Notes: a model not told the origin generated them from the letters alone. Positions 10,461 through 21,902 are shown, counted from the stretch's first letter. The stretch: DNA of 64,000 nucleotides from Cladosporium sp. IMV 00045 (GCA_001931905.2 MSJI02000904.1:62001-126000); one strand, 5' to 3'. Program-made: numbers and translations.

Positions 10461-10912
10461 GCGCTTTCTCTTGATTCCACTTGACCGGTGGTCTGGGAAA
10501 ACGCGGGTTCATTAGGCGTGCTTTAGCTTCACGATACCATCTCTATTTTTTTTTTGGCAGGTTTAACGGCGCATAATTGGAGCTTGTTTTTTCTTTGGGA
10601 GGGATAGGTCATAAAAAGTCATGATAGTCGACTTCCAGCGAGACAAAATTTTCAATTCATACATTCACGTTGCCTGCCAACACAATTGTGCCAATTATTC
10701 TCAAAGTGAAGCTTGACTTGAATGTGTTGTGGTATTGTCTTTGTAGTTCTGTTTTATATCCCATACAGGACGACCAATCTGCCTCCATTTCGTCTCTAGA
10801 ACTAGCCCTGTCCATCATCACCAACCCATCCATCCATACCGTACCATATCAAATCATATATACATACCCTAGCCAAACCCCCATCCCTCCCTCATACATG
10901 TAGCAATGAAGA
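10461..10912. other. Convergent 3' ends of RPL7 and the VPS9 gene
   Basis: The 452-bp gap lies between two stop codons that face each other, so it should hold both 3' UTRs. It includes a T9-10 run near 10546-10556 and A/T-rich stretches. No gene or RNA seen. Confidence 0.5.
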
Positions 10913-13369
10913 CTACTCCACAACCGCCTCCCCAATCGCCTTAGCCAACCGGCGATACTCCGCGAGCAAATCCTCCACCTCCCCCAACCTCAGCTCCGCC
11001 GCGCTGCCCACTTCCAGAAACCTCCTGCGCGGAGGCTTCACGCGCCTCAGTTCCGCGAGCGCTTCGATGGCGTTCAGGTCCGAGCCGCCTTCGCTCACGC
11101 GGCTGTGGCTCGGGGTGGGGTCGAGGTCTGTTGTGCCTGCTGGACCGGTGGAGTTTGTTGTTGAGACGGGCGAGTGGGTGATTTCGCTTAGGCCTAGGGG
11201 TTTGTTGGTGGATTGCTTTTGCTGCGTTGGTGGAGGCGCGGTGGCGGAGTCTGCAAGAGGGGGAGGGGAGGGCTGCACGGTCGGGGTGCCAGTGGCGCTG
11301 GCGGCGCGGCCGAAGCGAGGGAAAGAGGGTATGGTGGATGTGAAGCGGTTGAGGGGGTTGATGGAGGTGATGAAATTTGCGGCGGCGTTGAGGGGTTCGT
11401 CTGCTGTTCTCCCGCCGCTGCCGTTGTTGGGTGGTTGTCCTGGCTGGCTGCGCGTGCTGGGAGCGGCGTTGGCGACTGTGCTGGAGTTGAAGCCCACGCG
11501 CTTCGTGCTGCTTGTTGTGGTGCTGCTGGTGGCGGAGCGGGAGCTGTCTGCGCTGCGGTCGCGGTTGGGACGGCGGCCGGCGAGGAGTTCGAGGGAGCGG
11601 TTGTTGGTATTGGTGTTGGTGTTTTTGGGGTTGGTTGGTTCGCCGAGAGGGTCGTCGGGCGAGGAGCGGCCGGAGAGAGTTATGCTGGGTGGGTATTCGT
11701 CTTCCGGCGTTGCGGAGGGTGGGGTGGAGACGAGTTTGCGCGCTTCCTCGAGCGTTTTGGGCATGATGGGGTTGTTGGGAACTTGGTCTTTGAGTCGGCC
11801 GAAGAGGGAGTTGAGGCTGTTTTCGAGTGTACCGTTGATGCTGTCGTAGACTTTGTCGGCGGCTTGGAGGAGATTGTCTCGGCTGGCTTCGAAGCGGTCG
11901 GCTTGGGCTTGTACCAAGCTGCTCAGGCGGCGGTTGGGGGCGCCAGGACGGGAACCATTCGCGCTGAGTGATGTGGTAGATGGGAGGGGTTTGTTGGTGG
12001 TGTCTGGTGTGCTTTTGTCCTGAGAGATGGCAGAGACGGAGGATGTCTCTGGTCTCAGGGAACGATTTGTTGCTGGCTGAGCAGGTGCAGCTTTGTCTGC
12101 GTTAGGTGTTGAAGGTCGACTATTTGACTTGGCAGGGCCCTCTGGCTGCTCTTCCGCGCGAAGTGAAGTCAAGTCGACAGTCTCGAGAAAGGAGATTGCC
12201 GCTTCCAGATTGACCAGGCAGTATGCCGACTCGCCGTCGACTTTACTAGAAGCTCGAAATCGTTGGATGAAGTTGAGATTGCTGACAACATTAAGATCCA
12301 GTTCTGAGGAAGTGATCAAGGTGTAAATCAAAGTAGGCAAAATCTCATCGGCCGAAGATGAGGAGGGAAACAGCTCGGACAGTGTCTCAACAATGCTTTT
12401 GTGGGCCACAGTCAGATGTTGCAGTTTGCCCAACGGGTAACGTTCAGCATCCATGCGTAGTAGTGCTTCTCTCGCAGCAGCAAGAGACTCGTTAATCTCT
12501 TTTTCCTTCTCCTCTGCTGTCTTTGGCACAGGTCCCTGAGACGGATCGATGTCGACGTGCAGCTCTTTCAGACCAATGCCTACCAGTGACAGAGCTGCCG
12601 TGCGCGAGCGAAGCTTCTCGTCTCTCGCATCGTCATCCGTAGTTCTGTGTTTCCACAGCTTGTCATATATCTTCTCGCACACTGCTCGCTCCACAGACTC
12701 CTCCAAAGCCAGGCGTTTCAGTTCCAGCTGTTTTCTTGCCTTTTTCCGATCAGAAACCTCCGATACGGTGAGCATCTCTCCTCCACTCGTAGTACTAGCC
12801 GGACTACCGCTTCTCTTTGCCGCTGATCCCGCTCTTGCTCTTCCCTTGCTGCTCTTTACCGTGGAAGGTGGTGACGTCTCTTTCTTGCCGAGGCGAGACG
12901 CCAGGGCTGCGATGTGTACTGATATTTGGGAGGCGGCTCTCTCATAGAAGTCTTGGAACATATCGGAGAGGGTGTCGGCGCTTAGAGGAGCGGGATGGAC
13001 CTTTGCTGATAAGCTGTCCAGGAAGCGCTCCGTCAAGCTCCTGATCTCTATGGGCAGCTCGTCGAGGGTGTTGGGCAGATTGAGCTCGGGAGCAGCATTT
13101 TCGGCCTCGGCGGCCTCGTTGTCTTCATCCTCGCGGTTCTCAAAAACATCTGCTCTGGAGTCTTTGCCAAACAAGTCGTCGGGCGAGGCGTCGATGGGTC
13201 TGGCTTCCGGTATGGAGGGAATGCCGGAGACCTGGGTGGTGTGCGCTCTTTTTCGGGGAGACGAAGCGGTGGAGGGCGGTGATTCCATTCTGGTGAAGGA
13301 TCGTGAAGCGTGTAATGGCTTAGGCCTGCTTTCGCGAGGTTGAGAAGAAGCAGCTTCGCCGGAAGACAT
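10913..13369 (-). CDS. VPS9-domain Rab5-type GEF (MUK1-like)
   Basis: A single exon of 818 residues from the ATG at 13369; the frame continues upstream to 13510 but that part is not protein-like and MSSGEAASS is in better context. Residues 1-100 are Ser/Pro-rich and then acidic. Residues about 100-160 form a helical region (LDELPIEIRSLTERFLDSL). A charged coiled segment (RKKARKQLELKRLALEESVERA) precedes the VPS9 domain at about 250-402, with ADEILPTLIYTLITS, the NLNFIQRF segment and ESAYCLVNLEAAISFLE at its end. VPS9 domains load GTP onto Rab5/Vps21-type GTPases on endosomes. The rest (403-818) is disordered, with one helix (QADRFEASRDNLLQAADKVY). No CUE domain is visible, so it fits MUK1-like rather than VPS9 proper. 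Confidence 0.88.
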   Translation of the reverse strand: MSSGEAASSQPRESRPKPLHASRSFTRMESPPSTASSPRKRAHTTQVSGIPSIPEARPIDASPDDLFGKDSRADVFENREDEDNEAAEAENAAPELNLPNTLDELPIEIRSLTERFLDSLSAKVHPAPLSADTLSDMFQDFYERAASQISVHIAALASRLGKKETSPPSTVKSSKGRARAGSAAKRSGSPASTTSGGEMLTVSEVSDRKKARKQLELKRLALEESVERAVCEKIYDKLWKHRTTDDDARDEKLRSRTAALSLVGIGLKELHVDIDPSQGPVPKTAEEKEKEINESLAAAREALLRMDAERYPLGKLQHLTVAHKSIVETLSELFPSSSSADEILPTLIYTLITSSELDLNVVSNLNFIQRFRASSKVDGESAYCLVNLEAAISFLETVDLTSLRAEEQPEGPAKSNSRPSTPNADKAAPAQPATNRSLRPETSSVSAISQDKSTPDTTNKPLPSTTSLSANGSRPGAPNRRLSSLVQAQADRFEASRDNLLQAADKVYDSINGTLENSLNSLFGRLKDQVPNNPIMPKTLEEARKLVSTPPSATPEDEYPPSITLSGRSSPDDPLGEPTNPKNTNTNTNNRSLELLAGRRPNRDRSADSSRSATSSTTTSSTKRVGFNSSTVANAAPSTRSQPGQPPNNGSGGRTADEPLNAAANFITSINPLNRFTSTIPSFPRFGRAASATGTPTVQPSPPPLADSATAPPPTQQKQSTNKPLGLSEITHSPVSTTNSTGPAGTTDLDPTPSHSRVSEGGSDLNAIEALAELRRVKPPRRRFLEVGSAAELRLGEVEDLLAEYRRLAKAIGEAVVE

Positions 13370-14114
13370 GGTCGGCGTTGTCTGAACGTTGGCTAGCTGG
13401 CTGGGCCTCAGAGCACGGATGCAAGTATGATGCAAGCCAGCGGTGTCCGTGTTGGGATGATATAGATTTGATGGAGCGATGAGCAGTGACTGAGTGCAAG
13501 TGGTGAGCACACGATCAGGTGGTTGAATGCCTGATTCCTACCGTCTCGGCAGGTCCGGCAAGGTATCGCGTGCGTGCATGGATGAGCTGACGATGATGAT
13601 GAATGCGTGCGGAGCTTTGTAGGTCTTGATGCCCTTGTAATGCTATTGTGGCAATTCTTTGCTTGAGGCTGGGGTGTATTGCTCTGACGAATGTCCTCCA
13701 GTGATGGTTCTCAACCTTCCATTAATCAAATGGCTAATCAATCAACCTAATGTATTTACTTGACAACATAGACCCTCTCCCCTCTCTTTGATGGAGGCGA
13801 TCGGCAGAGAAGCTGGAGCTAGCGGTAGCCCCTGCGGCTCGTTGCAGCTCGACTTAGCCACATGCGCCACGACCCCAAACAAATGACGAAGTCACTCTCC
13901 GGCTATCTCTACTACTGTACTCGCTCTCCACACCACCATCTCGACTCGTGCTTCAATACACTACCACTACTACTGCAATACCTAGACATCTCCCTCACCT
14001 GACTTCTGACTTCATCCATGTGTCTTGTGACCTCTCTCTATATTTAATCCCACAATACCCGACTTCCTTATGCGATGCCGAACAAGTCTTGCCATACCAC
14101 CGACCATCGCCACC
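13370..14114. other. Divergent promoter region, VPS9 gene and ATG15
   Basis: 745 bp between two start codons that point away from each other. It is rich in CT and CA runs close to the ATG15 start. The ORF at 13948-14154 is a short CT-rich frame without support. No specific operator is identified. Confidence 0.45.
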
Positions 14115-16002
14115 ATGTTACACGGTAGCATGCTGCTGTCATGCTTGCTATTGATCGCCACTTCCTCAGACGCCGCTCGATCACCACGGCAAAGAGCAGA
14201 GCAAAGAAACCCATACGCCATATTACCTCCCGGCCTGGGAGATGATGTCACCCAAGGAAAGCCTCCCATAGCTTTGGGCGAGAAGGAGTTTGTATGTCCA
14301 TTCATTGAATCATCGGATAGGCAGCAACTAACTCCCTGCACAGACGCTGAGACATATCTACCACCATGGATCTCACGATTACCCAGACCTCCACCGATAT
14401 ATGGACATCCCCGAGGATGCTCAGCTAAAGGTTACGAGCGATTTCGGCGCAACATACGGGTCGCCTCCCAAGACACTACGAGCCAAGGCTTCGTCAAGGA
14501 CAATACAACGGCTTGCAGACCGAAGGCAGTCGACCATTGATAGATTACTAGAGCATGCTGAAGTCCATGGAACAGCGGCGACCTTGCCGTCAACAGCCTG
14601 GACGGAGGATGAGGTGGCGGGTCCGAACATTACAGACAAAGAGACGATCATCAGTTTTGCCAAGATGGCACACAACGCATATACGCACGAGGCTGGCACG
14701 GGAGAGTGGCAAGAGGTGGGAGGTGGATTCAACTATACCGAAGACTTTGGCTGGGAGAAGGATGGCTTGCGCGGCCACATCTTTGCGGACAAGGATAACG
14801 GGACTGTTGTCATAGGCTTGAAGGGTACATCCATGGCCATCTTTGATGGCGCAGAGACTACTGGTAATGATAAGCTGAACGACAATCTGTTCGGCTCTTG
14901 TTGCTGTGGCCAAGGAGGACCTTACGGCTGGAAGCAGGTCTGCGATTGCATGACCAACACGTACACTTGCAACTCGACCTGCCTGGTCAAGAGCTTGCGG
15001 CAAAAGAGCCATTATTACTTTGCGGCTCGCGATCTGTACCATAACGTCACGGAAAGATACCCAAACTCGGACGTCTGGCTTTCCGGTCACTCGTTGGGAG
15101 GAGTAGTCGGCTCCCTCCTCGGCCTCACCTACGGCTTGCCCGTAATGACATTCGAAGCCTACCCAGACGCCATGGCCGCATCTCGACTCGGCCTTCCCAC
15201 GCCTCCCGGCTACCGCATCGGCGCCCACCAAACCCGGCCCAGCACCGGCATCCACCACTTCGGCCACACGGCCGACCCCATCTTCATGGGCACCTGCGAC
15301 GGCTCCACGTCCCTATGCACGATCGCCGGCTACGCCCTGCAAAGCCAATGCCACACGGGCCAGACGTGCATCTACGACACCGTCGGCGACCTCGGCTGGC
15401 GGCCCGGCGTGGGCACCCACCGCATCATCAACGTGATCAAAGACGTGCTGGAGAAATACGACACGGTGCCCGGGTGCGAGGAAGACGTGGAATGTCAGGA
15501 CTGCTTCAACTGGAAATTCTTCGAGAGCAACAGCAGCGAAACGACGACTTCCAAGTCTTCCACGGTCAGCTCGACCACGTCGCAAACCCGCACCGAAACT
15601 TGCAAAACCCCCGGCTGGTGGGGTTGTCTCGACGAAACCACCACCACCACCCCGACGACGACCATGACGAGCACAATCACCACTTCCTCGTGCAAAACCC
15701 CCGGCTGGTTCGGCTGCAAGGACCCCACGACCATGACGCTCACGACGACGATTACTTCGCCCAGTGCTGCGCCTGTCGTTACGACGACGTCGTCGACGAG
15801 TAGTTCTTCTTCTTCTTTGTCCACGTCCTCCTCAACTCCCAGCCCAACTTCCCCTCCCTCTTCAACAAGTAGTTCAAGCACGAGTAGTTCCAGCACGTGC
15901 AAAACACCCGGGTGGTGGGGTTGTAGGGATCCTACTTCTACTTCGAGTTCGAGTTCTGCGACGGCGAGTTCTGCCGCGGAGAATAAACAGGATTTGCGAT
16001 AA
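14115..16002 (+). CDS. atg15: Autophagy phospholipase ATG15
   Basis: Two exons, 14115-14291 and 14344-16002, encode 611 residues; the intron has a GTATGT donor and CTAACTCC branch region. ATG15 is the vacuolar lipase that breaks open autophagic and multivesicular bodies. The start at 14115 has a strong CGCCACC context and gives an N-terminal signal anchor ([13 protein letters not shown]). After the junction come TLRHIYHHG and YPDLHRYMD, diagnostic of the family. The lipase-3 elbow GHSLGG lies at 307-312 with nucleophile Ser309, and the lipase core ends with [10 protein letters not shown]. Beyond about residue 460 is a Ser/Thr-rich tail with three copies of CKTPGWxGC starting near residues 479, 509 and 578. 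Several NxS/T sites suit a lumenal protein. Family identity is secure; the role of the tail is unknown. Confidence 0.96.
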
Positions 16003-16314
16003 GAGGAGGGTCTGGCTGGGGTGTGTAGATTTTCATGTATTTGTGCAATTGGGTTGGTATTTTGGGAAGGGCGTTTCTTTGGGTTTTGGAGTTATGAGAT
16101 GGGAGGGGAGAGAAGGATGGGATGGGAATGGGAATGAGGTAACGCATACGGTTGTTGTGGCTGGATTTCTCTTTAGGAGTATGAGTAGGTACGGATTGAT
16201 ATGCATATATTAAGCTTCACTTTTTTCCTCTGCCTTTTTGTCCTTTTTTGCCTTGTTCAAGCTGATACGATCGGTCAAGTGGTGTCGACGAACGCGCCTT
16301 CCACGAAAAAAAAA
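16003..16314. other. ATG15 3' flank with an A16 tract
   Basis: Presumed 3' UTR of ATG15 followed by a run of 16 A at 16306-16321, immediately before the 97-bp tandem repeat. No gene seen. Confidence 0.5.
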
Positions 16315-16699
16315 AAAAAAACAAGTGATCTCACTCGAAGCCATCTCCCAAAAGATTAAAAGATACTCCTTTCTCGAGCTACGATCTTCTACTATCGAGG
16401 TTGGTGTCAATAGGAAGAATTTGAGATAGGTCTCTGATTTAGGAGCTATCTCCGGTAGAACACTCTTCTCGCGAGCTACTACATTTCACTCTAGAGATAC
16501 ATACTAATAGGAAGAATATGAGATAGCTCTCTGAATTAAAAGCTATCTCCGGGTAAATTCAACTCTCTTCAGCTACTGCATTCCACTCCAGAGATTTATG
16601 CTAATAGGAAGAATATGAGACAGGTCCCCGAGACTTGGAGGTATCTCCGATACAACACTCGACTCTGAAGCGACTACCTTCCACTTTAGTAGTATGAGT
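16315..16699. repeat. 97-bp tandem repeat, about 4 degenerate copies
   Basis: The word AATAGGAAGAAT recurs at 16409, 16506 and 16603, exactly 97 bp apart, and the sequence between follows the same plan (GAGATAGGTCTCTGA..., GAGCTATCTCC, CTCTTC...GAGCTACT...CACTC). A more diverged copy precedes the first at about 16315-16408. Each well-kept copy contains an inverted repeat, best in the copy at 16506: GAGATAGCT at 16520-16528 and AGCTATCTC at 16541-16549, a 9-bp stem with a 12-nt loop. The copy at 16409 keeps a 7-bp version (16423-16429 with 16446-16452). It lies between the 3' ends of ATG15 and the BTB gene. Confidence 0.85.
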
Positions 16700-16955
16700 G
16701 TAAACGTTTATAATGAGAAGGATTTTTGGAAAATGGCTACTTGGCGATTGGACTTGGTAGACACGGGAGGAAAGGTTTGAGGAAACTTGATTTCATTGTG
16801 ATTACTTGTTCAGGCTTCTTTTGTTGCTCGTGCGGAAAGACCTGTGCGGAGAGTACCGCAGCGAAATCGAAGTGCTAACGATGTGAAGGTCGCGATGGAC
16901 TGATGGTAGCTCGCCGTAGAGTGACCCTTCGTAGCATGGTGTCTGCTGGAGTCGG
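16700..16955. other. Spacer between the tandem repeat and the BTB gene
   Basis: Probable 3' UTR of the minus-strand BTB gene. Nothing recognised. Confidence 0.4.
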
Positions 16956-18148
16956 TCAAGTCAGGCGCTCATCTTTGACCCATTGCAAAAGCGTTTCCGC
17001 GTGCTTGCAGACCTTGACCCCATTCTTGAAACAATCCAGACACAGGCCGCACGCAGTCTGGTCAGCTGTCTTCAACACTGTCTCGATCTGTACACGAGTG
17101 ACCATATGGGTCCAATCTCTCGCGTGCTTGCATCCGAGTCGTAAGTTGATTGGAACCCCATCGACGTTTCTGGCGGTCCGGATAATGTCGCGGATGCTCG
17201 TGTCTGCATTCGAGGGCCAGGGCATGCGAAGGAGGGTCTCTGGGAATTTCAAGTCGTTTGAGATTGCTGCGCAACCATTCTGGTAGCATTGCTGCTCAGC
17301 GAGACGGGGAAGCTGCAAATGTATCACATTCCACGCCTTCACGCGCTGCTCATCTATGATGACTTTGATTTTGTCAGTCTTAGACGTCGTTGAGGAAATT
17401 ATAGTCAAAGCTTACACAAGATGGAGATGGGGAGGATGCCCATGGCAGGTTGCTTGGCCAAATAGTCGAAGCGACAGGTCGAGTCCAAAACGAGGAATCT
17501 GGTGAAGTGGGTGAAGTAACGACTGCTGCTGAGAAGATACGATACGGCGATGAGTTCCAGCGTAGCGTCCTGGCCCAGACTCATGGCCACTGAGGGCGCC
17601 GCGAGGCAGGAGAGCTGGAACTTTGCAGAAGTCCTTATAGCATGCATACAGCAGTACTTGTCCGCTAGGGTTACTAACTGCAGGAGCAAGTACGAGATTC
17701 GAGCTGCTGGCGACTCTTCCAGCTCTGATTCAAGAGGGTCGCCCTGGTTGTGAACCATACGGCAGAGCCTGTCCATTGCTTCAGTATCGTCGTCGGGAAG
17801 TGAGATTTCCTTCGGGTTCTGAGGGCTTCGCATAGCCTGGCCTTCGGAGAAATTTGGCCCAAACAGGGCCGTGAAGACTGGCGAGGCGCTGCTCAGGATG
17901 ACTGAAGACACGCGCAGGCGTGCACGAGGAAGAATGAGAATTACGTCTCCGTTGTCTTTGGAGATCTCGGTGACTGGCTGGCAGTCGGTCGATGGTGATG
18001 AAGACTCGGAGCCGGAGTCGTCCGACTGGGCAGGCGGATCGTCAGGCGGATCGCCAGGCGGGTCGCCAGGCTGGTCACCAGGCACGTTGCTGAGCGCATT
18101 GCTAGACGGGTCGCCATGTGGGGCATCGACAGAAGTCGAGTCAGCCAT
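16956..18148 (-). CDS. BTB/POZ-domain protein
   Basis: Two exons, 18148-17416 and 17353-16956, encode 376 residues; the 62-nt intron has a GTAAGC donor and ATCATAG acceptor and joins the frame as SIL|YEQRVKAW. The N-terminus holds a short Pro/Gly/Asp repeat (PGDQPGDPPGDPPDDPP) coded by tandem 12-bp units. The BTB-like fold follows: GDVILILPRARLRVSSVILSS, SPVFTALFGPNFSEGQ, a hydrophobic helix LLLQLVTLADKYCC and a second helix LELIAVSYLL. This matches the many small fungal BTB proteins whose partners are unknown; in general BTB domains mediate dimerisation or cullin-3 binding. The C-terminal exon is Cys-rich (CGLCLDCFKNGVKVC) but does not form a standard zinc motif I can name. Confidence 0.82.
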
Positions 18149-18490
18149 GATGGCGGCTCTGCTGCGATGATGCGCGGATGTTGTTGGCGTAGGGATGAAG
18201 GTGGTTGTTTGGGAGAGCGAGCGGCGAAGCGCGCGATTTTCTAGGCGAAGTTGTTGCGGGTGACGTCGAAAGGGGTGCGGTCACAGACGAAGGGAAGGAG
18301 CGACTGGACCTTGAAGCACGTGATGCAAATTCACTCGTGGTAAATCTGGCTTCATTGAATTGTAGAGCGATAGGTCATTATGGCTGGCCCTTCATGTGAC
18401 CATTCTTCTTCTTCGATTCAGCATGCTGTGATCGCAACTGCTACCTCACTTACTTGCAAGATACTGCTGACGGAGATTCAACTCCACACC
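18149..18490. other. Spacer between BTB and PHD genes
   Basis: 342 bp that should contain the BTB gene promoter and the 3' end of the PHD gene, both minus strand. Nothing specific recognised. Confidence 0.4.
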
Positions 18491-19882
18491 TCACTTCGCC
18501 ACCTTCGTCTCTTCCTGATAGATATGCGTAAACACACCGCGCGAATTCTCCTCATCCACCAAATAATGCAGATCTCCCTTCTCTGGAGGCAGAGTGCTCA
18601 TGAACCCTTGTCCTGGGCGGGGGTAATGTGACGGATGCTCATCTGAGCCGTACTGATCGTCCGAGTCATCAGCTCCTCTGAAGATCGTACTCGTTGTAGC
18701 TGGAAGAGGTTTGATGGGTGACTGTGATTTGCCATTGACGATTGGCTGTGGCGTTGGATTTGCTCCAGGTGTCGAATTAGGTCTGAATGATGGATCGAAT
18801 AGTGGTAGGTCGGGGTGCAGAGTAGTCGCTTTGGTGAGGAGTGTGACTAGGACACCGGGCGGTAGATTTGAGAAGTACTTTTGTCTCTGCAAGTGAAGCT
18901 GTCAGCGTCTATCCCCGTATCAAATGGGCCATCGAATACATACCTCTTCAGCAGAAGCGCCTTCCGCAGACACAAACCCAGTCACATGAGCCTCTGGTAC
19001 AGGCTCGATCCTTTCTCTCTCGCACTGTTTGCAGTACCATTCCTTGTCAACCTCGTCGATCACGCTCTGGTCAATCGGCGGCTGGTGACAATATCGGTGA
19101 TACGGAACGTTGCATCCATCGCAGAAAACAATCATATTGCTCGCAGGACTGACGCCTCTCAAGCACACTTTGCAGACCGCGCTTTCAGGATTCCTTCGAT
19201 AAGTTCGCTTCTTCTTGTATGTCGGTAACGCAGGTGGTGAAGGCTGTGGTGGTGGTACGAATGAGGTGGGTTTCTGGACGTTGCGACCGGATTTGGTCGT
19301 TGTAGGGGCGTAGATTTCGCTGTCGGACGAACCGTCGCCATCATCGTCGTCGTCTGCACGTTTGCGCTTGCCACCACGACTGCCTCGAGTACTGGCTCTG
19401 GTGGGACCGCGAGCTCGACTCCCTCTGGGCCTACCAGGTGGGCGCCCTCGAGGCGCTGATGAAGGTGTGGCGTCCGTCATGGGCGTGTCTTCGCCAATGA
19501 TCGGGAAACTGACGCGCTTGCTGCTTCGACTTCCACGAGCAGAGGCAGAGCCTCCTCTTGCGGGTGTTTTTGCAGGTTGCGGAGTTGCCATTGAAGGTGG
19601 ATTTGATTCGGGCTCGGGTACTACTGGCGCAAACTCCGGGGCGTCTTGAGGAATATCCCCTGGGTCTTCCTGAGCAGGCTGTTCGTCAGGCACATGTACA
19701 TCTTCGCCTGGCTGATCTTTCGGCTCTGGTGATTGTGAATGCGCCTGTGGTGGTGGCGCTACGTCTGCAGCGACGGGTGATTGATGATGTGTGTCGTCGT
19801 TCGAAGCGTCCAGCGGGGTCGCTGCAGCTTCGCGCTCATCAACCACAGCTGATTGCGTTTCTTGTGCCTCGTTGTTCTCCAT
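18491..19882 (-). CDS. PHD-finger protein
   Basis: Two exons, 19882-18944 and 18886-18491, encode 444 residues; the intron has a GTATGT donor, a GCTGAC branch site and a TTGCAG acceptor. The N-terminal 110 residues are acidic and Pro-rich. Then comes a basic stretch with AT-hook-like RGRPPGRPRGSRARG and KRKR, suited to DNA binding and nuclear import. A single PHD finger follows: CKVCLRGVSPASNMIVFCDGC, then YHRYCHQP and EWYCKQC, giving the full C4HC3 set. PHD fingers read histone H3 tails. The C-terminal exon has a helical part (RQKYFSNLPPGVLVTLLTKAT) and a Tyr/Pro-containing tail. The gene is divergent from IES6, a chromatin remodeller subunit, with 272 bp between the starts; a shared chromatin role is only suggestive. 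Confidence 0.88.
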
Positions 19883-20154
19883 TGTAAGATTCACTCTCAA
19901 AATACCAATTGGCGTTCCAGGTCTGAAGTAGAGGTCATCGGCAAACTCAGGAATAAGATCCCCGTTCCGTCATTCGTCTGGGGAAATCACACTCCATTCG
20001 GCACGCTTCCGTGCACACGGCGCAACGCGCAATCAAAGCTCGATCGCATGTGAGAGCCTCCAAGGCGCGCCTGTACCGATATCTTGAACCTGAATAACAC
20101 CTCGACGGCGACCATAGCCACCACAGCTCCATACCAGATTCTCCATCCGCAAGC

Positions 20155-20706
20155 ATGGCGCCCATCACCACTGCTTCCAACGAGGAGACTCATGCCGCCC
20201 TCCTCGACACCCTCGACATGCACAAGATCCACAAACCCTTCCGCAACCCATCTTGGAAACCACCACAGCGCCGCAACAAGAACCTCAAACAAATCCTATC
20301 CGAAGCCCAGCGCGCACAGCAAAGTCTCATGAACACACAGCAAAATTCCGGCGCCACGACACCTCAACCCTCAACAAACGGCAGTTCCACACCATCGCTC
20401 AACCCCAACCCAGCGCAAGCCAGCCAGGATCTGAGCAGGCTCGTGGTGGAGAAGAACGCAAAGCAATTCAACGGTAGCGCTGGCACTGTGGTGCCAAGCG
20501 TCACTTATACCAGCATTGCGGCGGCGCCCAGTTTGAAGCCGAAGAAGAAGTATTGCGATATCACGGGCTTGCCGGCAAAGTACAAGGATCCGAAGACGGG
20601 GCTGTTCTACTACAACGCCGAAGTCTATGCTGTGATCAAGAGCTTGACCACAGGCCAGGTGCAGGAGTATCTTGCGGCGAGAGGAGCGAACACAGTCTTG
20701 AAGTGA
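20155..20706 (+). CDS. IES6: INO80 complex subunit IES6
   Basis: A single exon of 183 residues, similar to yeast IES6 (about 166). IES6 pairs with ARP5 in the INO80 chromatin remodeller. The diagnostic YL1-C domain lies at about 130-165: KKKYCDITGLPAKYKDP, then TGLFYYNAEVYAVIK. The N-terminal segment PFRNPSWKPPQRRNKNLKQIL is also a hallmark of the family. The linker between them is Gln/Ser/Asn/Pro-rich. The start ATG at 20155 immediately precedes MAPITTASNEE in good context, and no intron is needed. Confidence 0.94.
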   Translation: MAPITTASNEETHAALLDTLDMHKIHKPFRNPSWKPPQRRNKNLKQILSEAQRAQQSLMNTQQNSGATTPQPSTNGSSTPSLNPNPAQASQDLSRLVVEKNAKQFNGSAGTVVPSVTYTSIAAAPSLKPKKKYCDITGLPAKYKDPKTGLFYYNAEVYAVIKSLTTGQVQEYLAARGANTVLK

Positions 20707-21902
20707 GACCTGAAGCGAGGCTGGAGAATATGCATGACCTTTGTGCAGACTGGAAGCTTAAATGGGCTCAGTACATGGCCCTTTCGTTGCGATTCTCTTC
20801 GAGACAGCATTTTGCGTGGCCGACAAAGGATGCGGAGACACGGGAGTATACAGGCGCGGACGGTAACATAGATGTACCGACGAGAGCATTCATGCTTGGG
20901 GAAAGCAGCGCCAATACGACACAGGCTAGAGCACAGGCGAAAGGTCAGAAGCGAGGAACGCAAGTCGACTCAGTCGGAAAGGATATATATTTCGATTCTT
21001 TGATACCCAGATTTATTACACACAACATCACATGACACCATACACCATACTCTGGATGGCCCATTTCAAGAGATTCTAACTCATGGGAAGTGAATGTCAG
21101 ATCAACACAGTCAAGCCCCTCCCACCCACCAGGCTCCTTTCGAAGCAAGGCTCAAGGAGGCGCTCCGGCTTAGTAGTGTTCCGTTCTTTTCTTCGCCCGT
21201 GACGGGTACCGTAAGTCTATGCAGAAAGAACAAACAGTTACAGACTTGCTTCCGAAGAGGAAGTGAAGACTGTGGTCCAGGCGATGTGGTAGGTTGAAGG
21301 CTCAGGAAGCATCCAGCCTCATACTTTCTGAGAAGCCTCACTAAAGAATTGGAGGACGCGTGCAGTACTTGACCTTGAAAGCTTAACTGGATATTTTCCA
21401 CATCCGAGCTTGAATAGTAGTCCGACATTTGACGCGTCGAACATCACGATGTCAGCAAAATCGTGCTTGGAGTGTCGAGATGGCAAGGTCGAAGTCAAGA
21501 AAAAGCTTGCGGGACAGCTCAAGCATTTCTCGGAGGAGACCTCGGTGGTCGCACGGACGACAGCGTGAAGTGGAGGCTTGTCTGTTCCCAACCTCGCGAT
21601 AGACTGAATAGAACCTGTTCATTTCATGTCGTCGCCAGTCATGACATCGGAACTCCGCTGGGTATACCTTCAAGATGTCAAGACCCGTCCCTGTATATCT
21701 GGTCCCGGCGGATACATCATGCATTCAATGTTCCCGTATGCAGATCGATCGTAGAGCCGACGGTTACCCTGCGTCATTGCGAGGATGCAGATTGAACATT
21801 TAACATCAACACTACAAAGAGACACTTATATACCATATTCCAGGTAATTATTGCATTTTGAAAAGCCATAAACTCCTTCTCTGAATTTAACATCAGTACA
21901 CT
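20707..21902. other. Intergenic spacer, IES6 to MBL gene
   Basis: 1.2 kb. The first part is likely IES6 3' UTR and the last 200 bp the promoter of the gene at 21903. Short frames on both strands (20625-20963, 21111-21428, 21463-21795) have no domain or conserved look and are not called. Confidence 0.45.
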
